A stretch of 36,744 nucleotides of DNA from ARK-14 sp002899805 (GTDB taxonomy: Archaea; Thermoproteota; Thermoprotei_A; Sulfolobales; Fervidicoccaceae): positions 1-36,744 of the forward strand of contig JBAMMC010000024.1 of assembly GCA_039793985.1 (NCBI GenBank). Reading direction: 5' to 3'. Position 1 is the stretch's first letter. Each line of letters opens with the position of its first letter. Shown piece after piece: positions 9,245-15,143 of the stretch. Made by a program: the position numbers and the translations under genes. The notes under the pieces were generated by a model. That model was not told where the DNA came from, did no database searches, and saw nothing but the letters and a program-made list of their open reading frames with translations.

Positions 9245-9260
9245 TTCCTTCACGAAGGAA
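9245..9260 (-). promoter_or_regulatory. Hairpin in the rpoH operon leader
   Basis: TTCCTTC and GAAGGAA form a perfect seven-pair stem with a two-base gap, starting six bases upstream of the GGAGGT site of rpoH on the minus strand. The position, between the predicted transcription start and the ribosome-binding site of the first gene, would allow translational or transcript-stability control. Function is inferred from position only. Confidence 0.35.
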
Positions 9261-9324
9261 GATTGACTCTCCCATTCAAGGATCACTAAAACATTTTGAG
9301 CTATTCTTATGCTTCAAAACTAGG

Positions 9325-9333
9325 TTTTTAAAG
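9325..9333 (-). promoter_or_regulatory. TATA box of the rpoH-rps12 operon
   Basis: On the minus strand the sequence ATCTTTAAAAACC fits an archaeal BRE/TATA element. Transcription would start about 26 bases downstream, near 9303, giving a leader of roughly 80 bases before rpoH. Confidence 0.5.
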
Positions 9334-9387
9334 ATTACCTTTTTTTCGGGTTTTTTAATAGCTTATTGCATGGGATCCAACTTTTAG

Positions 9388-9515
9388 CGCCGGGGGCGGG
9401 ATTTGAACCCGCGTGCCCCTCACGGGACAGTAGGTCTCTCTCCAAACTATTCTAGCCGGAAACCTCCATTCCCTGGTCTCGAGCCTACCGCCTTAGACCG
9501 CTCGGCCACCCCGGC
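9388..9515 (-). tRNA. tRNA-Ser (anticodon CGA) with intron
   Basis: On the minus strand, acceptor halves GCCGGGG (9515-9509) and CCCCGGC (9395-9389) pair, with G as discriminator. The D-arm begins TGGCCGAGCGG, the T-arm is GCGGG-TTCAAAT-CCCGC, and the variable arm is long, TGTCCCGTGAGGGGCA, as in tRNA-Ser. The anticodon stem GTAGG/CCTAC is interrupted after G37 by about 42 bases (9436-9477), the canonical archaeal intron position; the loop CTCGAGA gives anticodon CGA. The spliced length is about 86 bases. CCA is not encoded. Confidence 0.93.
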
Positions 9516-9582
9516 TCCAATTAAAAAATTACAAGAAACGAGAATTTAACTTTATTGAGATTTCTGATATCACTGTTATTTT

Positions 9583-9888
9583 TTATTCGATGTTCCTGAA
9601 AATTGTAGTCCCATCTCTGTTCTCAAGTTCAACAGAGATCCCTGTTTTGAGCTTCATCGGATCCCCTTCATATTTCCCGAGAATCTTCATTCCATTGTAT
9701 TCTGCTATCCCTATATATATAGGAGGAGTGAAGCTTTTTGGAGGAACTAATATAATGGTATAGGTCAGGATTCTTCCCACGGCTCTCTCTACTTCAACTT
9801 CCCTGAATTTAGTTGATCCGCAGAAGCATCTGAATTTTGGAGGAAAGAATTTCTTTCCGCATCTTTCGCATTCGTAATATTTAAACAT
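9583..9888 (-). CDS. DUF35 OB-fold/zinc-ribbon acyl-CoA-associated protein
   Basis: About 101 residues. An N-terminal rubredoxin-like zinc ribbon uses Cys7, Cys10, Cys21 and Cys23 (CERC...CFCGS) and is followed by an OB-fold typical of the DUF35 family, with VGRILTYTIILVPPKSF and PIYIGIAEYNG. In archaea these proteins form complexes with thiolases, in some cases also with HMG-CoA synthase, and act as scaffold or CoA-binding partners. ATG at 9888 is preferred to an upstream in-frame start at 9906 because it falls one base after the stop of the thiolase-like gene and follows its GGTGG. The pair is clearly one transcription unit. All four zinc ligands are present, in contrast with the partner's lack of cysteines. 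Confidence 0.88.
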   Translation of the reverse strand: MFKYYECERCGKKFFPPKFRCFCGSTKFREVEVERAVGRILTYTIILVPPKSFTPPIYIGIAEYNGMKILGKYEGDPMKLKTGISVELENRDGTTIFRNIE

Positions 9889-9889
9889 G

Positions 9890-11050
9890 CTACCACCCCT
9901 TTTCATATATCACAGTATAAGCATTGTTTCCAAATCCTCCCATGCTAATAGAAAGAGCATAATTCAAATCTTTCTTTACTTGTCTTTCTCCTGCTTCTTT
10001 TCTCATTTGAACTGAGATCTCATAGGCTTGGGCAACCCCTGTTGCTCCAATTGGATGACCCTTCGCCTTTAGACCTCCGCTTGTGTTTACCGGCAGTTTT
10101 CCATCAAACCTATTTTCATATTCCATGGCAGCTCTCCAGGCTTCCCCCCTCTTGTAGAACCCCATGCTTTCAAGCTCTACAAGTTCCAAAATAGTTGCCA
10201 TATCGTGGAGCTCGATGAGATCGATCTCCTCTCGGGAAACTCCTGCGTCCTTTAAGGCCTTTTCTGAAGAATATCTTACAGCATTGAGCATCAGTAAGTC
10301 ATCTCTTTCGTGAACTATATGAGTATCTGTTGCTCCTGCTACCGATTTTATTATAATTGGCTTGTCTGTATAGCTATACGCCAATTCTTTCCTCATGAGA
10401 AGAAGTGCTGCTGCTCCATCGCTAATAGGGGTGTAGTCCATTACCTTCAAGGGATCATTGACAACTTTAGAGTTCATATATTCTTCAAGCGTGATTGACT
10501 TTTGGAAGTGGGCTTTTGGATTCATGCTACCGTGGAGGTGATTCTTAACTGCCACATAACCGAGCGCTTCCCGTGGTACGGAGAACTTCTCCAAATAGAG
10601 CCTAGCCAACATTGCTGCGTAGCTGGGCAGTGTTACTCCATGTCTCCTCTCGTAGTCGTGAACCAACCCCGCTATGATAGCGGCATTCTCTTCTGTTGAA
10701 AGGTGAGTCATCTTCTCACCGCCAACTACAATAGCTGCATCAGCTTTTCCTGAGGAGACCATGAGCCATCCTACATATATAGCAGCTCCTCCACTTCCGC
10801 TTGTATTTTCCACTCTTAGAACAGTAGCGTTCTCCATGCCGAGCAAACCTGCCAGGATATTCGCTGGACCCATTATGTTTTCATACCTTCCGGGACTCAT
10901 CGCTGATGCGATTAAAGCGTCAATTTTCTCTACAGTGGTCCTCTGAAATACTTCCTGAATCGCTTCCATATACAGATCGATTAATCCTTTACCCTCTCTC
11001 TTTCCGAACTTACTCATCCCATACGATACTATAGCAACTTCAGTTGGCAT
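9890..11050 (-). CDS. Thiolase-like protein lacking cysteine (SCP2-thiolase type)
   Basis: The thiolase fold is recognisable throughout its 386 residues: AIVSYGMSKFGKREG at the start, IVVGGEKMTH, PISDGAAALLLM, the ELHDMATILELVELE helix, and NTSGGLKAKGHPIGATG near the C-terminus. The usual nucleophile motif ENACASG is replaced by ENTSGSG (residues 81-87, Ser84 at the cysteine position). The second catalytic cysteine near the C-terminus is also absent (SMGGFGNNAYT). The whole protein has no cysteine. His residues of the HD and GHP motifs are kept. It may do a different acyl-CoA reaction, or be a structural partner of the DUF35 protein that follows it by one base. ATG at 11050 is the start; a longer reading frame would run through tRNA-Glu. 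A TATA-like element lies at 11084-11092. Confidence 0.85.
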   Translation of the reverse strand: MPTEVAIVSYGMSKFGKREGKGLIDLYMEAIQEVFQRTTVEKIDALIASAMSPGRYENIMGPANILAGLLGMENATVLRVENTSGSGGAAIYVGWLMVSSGKADAAIVVGGEKMTHLSTEENAAIIAGLVHDYERRHGVTLPSYAAMLARLYLEKFSVPREALGYVAVKNHLHGSMNPKAHFQKSITLEEYMNSKVVNDPLKVMDYTPISDGAAALLLMRKELAYSYTDKPIIIKSVAGATDTHIVHERDDLLMLNAVRYSSEKALKDAGVSREEIDLIELHDMATILELVELESMGFYKRGEAWRAAMEYENRFDGKLPVNTSGGLKAKGHPIGATGVAQAYEISVQMRKEAGERQVKKDLNYALSISMGGFGNNAYTVIYEKGW

Positions 11051-11083
11051 AGTTGAATACCTCGAGAAAATTATCTGGCTACC

Positions 11084-11092
11084 ATATTTAAT
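11084..11092 (-). promoter_or_regulatory. TATA box of the thiolase-like/DUF35 pair
   Basis: GATTAAATATGG on the minus strand fits a TATA element. It would start transcription about 12 bases before the ATG at 11050, so the leader is very short. Confidence 0.4.
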
Positions 11093-11239
11093 CTTTTCGT
11101 CTTTTGAAGATATGCATTTCGATTTATGACTAATTGCTTCAAATTCCCTATCATTGAATCCTTTTTTATTCGATTGCTTTAAAAAGAAATCACCTATGTC
11201 TATTCCGAAGAGGTGATTCCCCTCAAATAATTTGTTTAA

Positions 11240-11314
11240 TGCCGCGGCCGGGATTTGAACCCGGGTCACGGGCTCGAGAGGCCCGCATACTTGGCCGGGC
11301 TATACTACCGCGGC
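11240..11314 (-). tRNA. tRNA-Glu (anticodon CTC)
   Basis: On the minus strand GCCGCGG (11314-11308) pairs with CCGCGGC (11247-11241), discriminator A. The T-arm is CGGGTTCAAATCCCG, and the anticodon stem CGGGC/GCCCG encloses CTCTCGA, giving CTC (codon GAG). No intron, and CCA is not encoded. Confidence 0.95.
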
Positions 11315-11397
11315 ATGAAGCTCACTAACAAAAAAGGATAATGGGCTTTATATTCATTATTCTCAACTAGACGGAAAAGCTGGCAAATAAGAATTTT

Positions 11398-11473
11398 TGG
11401 TGGACCGGCCGGGACTTGAACCCGGGACCTCTCGGGTGCAAACCGAGTGCTCTTCCAGCTGAGCTACCGGCCC
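11398..11473 (-). tRNA. tRNA-Ala (anticodon TGC)
   Basis: On the minus strand GGGCCGG (11473-11467) pairs with CCGGTCC, including one G-U pair, discriminator A. The D-arm is TAGCTCAGCTGGAAGAGCA, and the anticodon stem CTCGG/CCGAG encloses TTTGCAC, giving TGC. The T-arm is CCGGGTTCAAGTCCCGG. The discriminator is followed by an encoded CCA (11400-11398), unlike the other three tRNAs of the window. No intron. Confidence 0.95.
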
Positions 11474-11537
11474 TCCTCTAAAGGTGCATCTAAAGAATTG
11501 AAAAAGGAGCTTTTAACTTTTATAGTTACCCAAAAAA

Positions 11538-11930
11538 TTACTTCTCTTTATAAGAACCAATCAGCTTCAACAACTTTATAGCTTTAGTCAGTCCTCTCTG
11601 AACATCTGGATCTCCCAATGCTTTCAGCAAACCCCCTATCCCCGTTCTTTCCTTTTCTTCAGAGAGGAGAACGGTTCCAGCCTTATCGAAAAGTTCAGCA
11701 TAAGCATCTAACTTGTCGGCTAGTCTCAACACATTTGCATTGAGCAGGTATTTCAATAGGCTCTCAAATACTTCTTCGTTGGCCATTACTTTAAGCAAAT
11801 CCAGCAGACCACTTTTGTTTGCAATGACCAGCAATTCCATCAAATTAGCTATAGCCTCTTCTGTTTCATTGTTTTCTAAGAAAGAGATCAGTTTTTCCGT
11901 AGTCTGATAGCTATTCTTTTCTTCTACCAT
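11538..11930 (-). CDS. DUF1641 family protein
   Basis: About 130 residues, largely helical, ending in GIGGLLKALGDPDVQRGLTKAIKLL, which is the family hallmark of DUF1641. Members are often encoded next to NAD/FAD-linked oxidoreductases. No cysteines, signal peptide or membrane helix are visible. ATG at 11930 lies inside the end of the upstream flavoprotein gene (overlap seven bases), so the two are translationally coupled and the product is probably an accessory subunit or regulator of that enzyme. Biochemical function is unknown. Confidence 0.75.
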   Translation of the reverse strand: MVEEKNSYQTTEKLISFLENNETEEAIANLMELLVIANKSGLLDLLKVMANEEVFESLLKYLLNANVLRLADKLDAYAELFDKAGTVLLSEEKERTGIGGLLKALGDPDVQRGLTKAIKLLKLIGSYKEK

Positions 11931-13117
11931 CCTCTTTCACCTAAAACTTCAGGCTCCGTTGCTTTGAAGTATGCATCGAATATAGGCTCAAATCTCTTCG
12001 GGTATCTCAGAGAGGGAAAATACATTGCTACGAATATATCTTCCATCAATCTCTTCAACTTAGAAAATCTCTGCCTCACTGGTTTATGCTCATAGTCGCT
12101 AATGACGAAGATTGCTTCATCTTCTGTTATCATAGGACAGTTTGTCCTACCTGAATATTTTGCATTCTCACCGTTTATCCTCTTCCATACAGTAAAGGCT
12201 CCCAGATGAGCTGCTACACCAGTCTTCGATGTAGGGGCATTGGTGCAGTCCCCTATAGCATAGGAATCGTCGTAGCCAATTATGTTTAATTTGTTCTTAT
12301 CAACTTTGATGAAGCTATCATCATCCTTCACATTTGAAGGTTCAAATTCTATGTCAGGACCTTTGTGGAAGGGTATCGACACAATAGCATCGTATTTCAC
12401 TTCTTCTCCACTCATACTGATTACAGTTTTCTTTTCAACGTCGATGCTATCTATCATGAAGGAGGTCCTAAAAGTTATGTTACCGAAAGTCCTCATTTTT
12501 TCCTCCACTGTTTTAGCTAGTTCAGCTTCAGTGTAAATGTGTGGAGATGGATAGAGTAATTCTACTTCCACACTCCTGCCCTCTCTTTTGAAGTAGGATG
12601 CTGCGAGAAATGTTCCCTTATGTGGAGCTGGCGGACATTTTATAATCAGATCTGGAACAGCTATGACAAACTTCCCTACCTGCAGCCCTTTAACAGTTTC
12701 CCAGACTTTAGCAGCAGACTGTGGAGTAGAGTAATAGTCTCCGTACATTTCACGAGTTTCCCTTAAACCTGGAAGAGAGTCGTAATCAAGCCTAGCTCCA
12801 GCTGCTACCACTAAATAGTCGTAATCAATCTTTATCCCACTTTCTGTGAAAATTGTCCTATTTCCAAGATCAACTCTTTTTGCTCTTTCTACTCTCAGCC
12901 TTACCTTAGGATTGAGTAGTTCGCTTACGTTTCTAGTATATTTTTCAGCGGGATCTCCTCTGAAAGCAATGAAGAGGTTGGCCGGCTGGAAAAAATGATA
13001 TTGATTATCAGTAACCAAGGTTACATCCATGCCATCTTCCGCCAATAAGTTCGCTGCTATTATACCTCCAGAACCTCCGCCCACAATAACGGCTCGTTTC
13101 CCCTTCAAGGCTCTCAC
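11924..13117 (-). CDS. Sulfide:quinone oxidoreductase-like FAD protein
   Basis: A two-dinucleotide-binding flavoprotein of 397 residues. The N-terminal FAD motif is VIVGGGSGGIIAA. The segment TDNQYHFFQPANLFIAFRG is typical of SQR-like enzymes. YDYLVVAAGARLDYDSLPGL and SYAIGDCTNAPTSKTG are the other FAD contacts. The redox cysteine pair of SQR appears to be kept: Cys161 in KCPPAPHKG and Cys327 in RTNCPMI; Cys291 lies in the GDC motif. It would oxidise sulfide or a protein persulfide and pass electrons to quinone at the membrane. GTG at 13117 is the only good start, with AGGG three bases upstream. It is encoded between TusA and DUF1641 in a sulfur-transfer operon. Flavocytochrome-like or NADH dehydrogenase activity cannot be excluded. 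Confidence 0.83.
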   Translation of the reverse strand: MRALKGKRAVIVGGGSGGIIAANLLAEDGMDVTLVTDNQYHFFQPANLFIAFRGDPAEKYTRNVSELLNPKVRLRVERAKRVDLGNRTIFTESGIKIDYDYLVVAAGARLDYDSLPGLRETREMYGDYYSTPQSAAKVWETVKGLQVGKFVIAVPDLIIKCPPAPHKGTFLAASYFKREGRSVEVELLYPSPHIYTEAELAKTVEEKMRTFGNITFRTSFMIDSIDVEKKTVISMSGEEVKYDAIVSIPFHKGPDIEFEPSNVKDDDSFIKVDKNKLNIIGYDDSYAIGDCTNAPTSKTGVAAHLGAFTVWKRINGENAKYSGRTNCPMITEDEAIFVISDYEHKPVRQRFSKLKRLMEDIFVAMYFPSLRYPKRFEPIFDAYFKATEPEVLGERGW

Positions 13118-13140
13118 ATTCCCTTCTACGAATCAATGCA

Positions 13141-13380
13141 TCACTTTTTCGCTGTAACCTCGATTACTGCCCTGATGACACCGCTACCGTCCTGTCCTAG
13201 CTCCAGTAATTTGTTTCCAGTGCTTTCAACCCAAGATTTTATGTCGGGAATGAAGCCCTGGTCAGTTGCGAGGATTTCTATAATATCTCCGTTCTTTGCT
13301 TCCCTGTATGCCCTTGTGAGTTTGGCAATCGGACCTGGACAAGCCATTCCTCTAGCATCAACTAATTTTTTCTCGCCCAT
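13141..13380 (-). CDS. tusA: TusA/SirA-like sulfur carrier protein
   Basis: About 79 residues. The family signature DARGMACPGPIAKL carries the persulfide-bearing Cys14 in a CPGP motif, followed by the compact two-layer fold with GDIIEILATDQGF. TusA proteins pass sulfane sulfur between partners in tRNA thiolation, molybdopterin synthesis or dissimilatory sulfur oxidation. ATG at 13380 has GAGGTAG eight to nine bases upstream; ATG at 13386 is too close to that site. The neighbours, DsrE-like upstream and SQR-like downstream, favour a role in sulfur redox metabolism. Confidence 0.9.
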   Translation of the reverse strand: MGEKKLVDARGMACPGPIAKLTRAYREAKNGDIIEILATDQGFIPDIKSWVESTGNKLLELGQDGSGVIRAVIEVTAKK

Positions 13381-13430
13381 ATACATCTACCTCATATATA
13401 TCTTAACCCGAAATATTTTAAAGAAAAATA

Positions 13431-13835
13431 TTATATGTAAATAACTGTATCCCCCGCGGTTTTTGTCAGGAAGAACGTAGCTCCCACGACATCATCGACG
13501 ATCGGATCCCAGTCGTCTTTTTTAACTCCTAGAGCCTCTGCTGTCATAGAGCATCCGAAGATTTTAACGTCTCCAATTTCCTTCGCAGACTTAAGCATAT
13601 CGTACCAGCTAGGGGCATTCAGTTTCTGCATTCCTTCGAACATTTTCTTCGCGTAATCCGCGAACTCAGCAGAAGGTCTTGGTTCTGGTTTATTCTTGGT
13701 AAAATAGGGAACTGCGAGCCCCGTAACAAATATCTTGACAGGTATTCCCAAGCTCGCTGCTGTCTGCGTTAGAACTCCTAAAGATACGAAATTTTCAGCT
13801 TGTCCTCTCGCTATTATTATCGAAAGTCCAGGCAT
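13431..13835 (-). CDS. DsrE family sulfur-relay protein
   Basis: 134 residues, with the DsrE/DsrF-like Rossmann-type fold: SIIIARGQAENFVSLGVLTQTAASLG at the start and IPVKIFVTGLAVPYF, then KIFGCSMTAEALGV with the conserved Cys95 that accepts sulfur in DsrE and related proteins. ATG at 13835 follows GGTGG. It opens the operon DsrE-TusA-SQR-DUF1641. In Sulfolobales and other sulfur metabolisers DsrE and TusA exchange persulfide or thiosulfonate groups. Whether this is DsrE2 or DsrE3 type I cannot say without an alignment, though there is no membrane anchor. Confidence 0.85.
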   Translation of the reverse strand: MPGLSIIIARGQAENFVSLGVLTQTAASLGIPVKIFVTGLAVPYFTKNKPEPRPSAEFADYAKKMFEGMQKLNAPSWYDMLKSAKEIGDVKIFGCSMTAEALGVKKDDWDPIVDDVVGATFFLTKTAGDTVIYI

Positions 13836-14007
13836 ATTTCCACCATTTTCAGAAACTTTTCAAAATTTAATAAAAATGGTATCTATATTGATAATTATAA
13901 ATAGCTATAAACATCTTATGATTGATTTCAGAGGTATGTTTTGAGGGAAAATTTTCAAAATTGATGGAAGACGGAAAATTTACGATAAGTGATTTTTTGC
14001 TATTTTT

Positions 14008-14787
14008 TCAGCTCATCAAGATCTCAATCATGTTGCCTGATTCCGAAAATACTTTCTTATCTTTCAGCTCAACGCTGTATTTCTTCTTTAAATAGGAGTT
14101 TATAGCCTCAAAAAATCTGCTCGCTATGGGATCAAAATCTTCTCTATTGAGCTGCGGATGCACATAGATTTTAGCATGAAATCCAATAGGTTCGCCGTTC
14201 AGCAAGAGTGAATCCAGAGAAATAACCCTAACTAATCCGCTTTCTTCTATTCTTAGGAGGAGATCTTCCATAGTCTTATATCCTTTCTGCATTTCGCTTT
14301 CTGAGATGATGAGTTCGTCTATCTTTCTTTCTTTTCCTCTCAAAGATTTTATCGCTATTGGGAAGCCTGCCAAAGAATTAAATATCATATGACGATATGC
14401 TTCAAAATCTGAGCTTATTTCGAAAAGAGCTTTTCGCACTCCGCAATTATTTGAGATCAACTGGGCAATTTTCTCTGCCCTGTTCTTCGGGTCAGATCTG
14501 AAGGAGAACAGAATTAGAACTCCTGTATCTTTCTTTGGGAAAGCCCAAAGTCTCAGTTGGTCTAACGAAAGCTTTTCTATCTCTTTAATGAGACAAGAAA
14601 TGCTACTCAAAGTACTTTCGATCAGCAACCAAGCGCTCCTTGTTGCTGTTACTCTCAATCTGTCGGCACTTTCCGCCATTCCCACCATGAGTACCTGAAA
14701 GACCTCGTCTTCGTTAACTCCCTTGAAGTGTACTTCAGGAATTTTTCCCACTGTTCCTTTTTCTACAAATTTATCCTCTTTCTCCAC
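14008..14787 (-). CDS. Unrecognised protein, 259 residues
   Basis: I do not recognise this protein. It starts at GTG 14787 with GGTGA seven to eight bases upstream. It is charged and soluble, without signal peptide, membrane segment or obvious nucleotide-binding motif. After a Lys/Glu-rich first 20 residues comes a helical region (VFQVLMVGMAESADRLRVTATRSAW). Alternating strand and helix segments follow, with a LRLWAFPKKDTGVLILFSF strand pair and a C-terminal half beginning DELIISESEMQKGYKTMEDLL. There are only two cysteines. It stands alone between the sulfur operon and a divergent pckA. Codon use resembles the neighbours, so it does not look recently acquired. Confidence 0.75.
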   Translation of the reverse strand: MEKEDKFVEKGTVGKIPEVHFKGVNEDEVFQVLMVGMAESADRLRVTATRSAWLLIESTLSSISCLIKEIEKLSLDQLRLWAFPKKDTGVLILFSFRSDPKNRAEKIAQLISNNCGVRKALFEISSDFEAYRHMIFNSLAGFPIAIKSLRGKERKIDELIISESEMQKGYKTMEDLLLRIEESGLVRVISLDSLLLNGEPIGFHAKIYVHPQLNREDFDPIASRFFEAINSYLKKKYSVELKDKKVFSESGNMIEILMS

Positions 14788-15002
14788 CTATTTTTCACCT
14801 CAAAACACATTTCCTTGAGATTTGCTCATATGTTTCCAATATCTGATTGTACTTACATAATTTTCATCTATTGGGCACTCGAAATAGCGAGAGAGCTTCT
14901 CCTTATATGAGCTTAATTGCTCTTCGCTAAAACAACTATATAAGTTCAGAATGAGCGCAATGAAATTTCTTCTTAAATCGGATTTTTCTGTCGTGAGCTA
15001 TT

Positions 15003-15018
15003 CCGCCCTCAAAGACGG
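15003..15018 (-). repeat. Degenerate IS605-type right-end hairpin (copy b)
   Basis: On the minus strand CCGTCT, loop TTGA, GGGCGG forms six pairs including two G-T pairs, preceded by GGAACCC and followed by AATAGCTCACGAC. Stem and loop sizes match those at 345 and 31504. It is probably the relic of an element that once inserted upstream of pckA. Confidence 0.4.
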
Positions 15019-15090
15019 GGGTTCCAGTGATTAGGATGGAGCTTTTCACAATTCGTTCCATCCATTTACGAAGAGTTTTCGCATTGAACG

Positions 15091-15110
15091 TTATAAAAAA
15101 TGTTTTAAAA
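15091..15110 (+). promoter_or_regulatory. Promoter of pckA
   Basis: Two overlapping TATA-like stretches, TTATAAAA (15091) and TTTTAAAA (15103), lie 34-53 bases upstream of the pckA ATG. Starts near 15117-15133 would leave a short leader containing the GGTG ribosome-binding site. Confidence 0.45.
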
Positions 15111-15143
15111 TGAGGCTCTCTGATATGAGTATGGTGTTGAAAA

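Larger units (their letters stand above)
14788..15143. other. 356-base intergenic region between divergent genes
   Basis: It holds the promoter of the unrecognised minus-strand gene, a degenerate IS605-type hairpin at 15003-15018, and the pckA promoter near 15091-15110. The minus-strand reading frame across 15000 gives GTPVFEGGIAHDR at the hairpin, resembling a TnpB C-terminus. No intact gene is seen. Confidence 0.55.

Noticed and set aside
11051..11269. 73-residue N-terminal extension of the thiolase-like gene
   Set aside because: The extended frame runs through tRNA-Glu and has no thiolase similarity; ATG 11050 fits the family start and a nearby TATA box.
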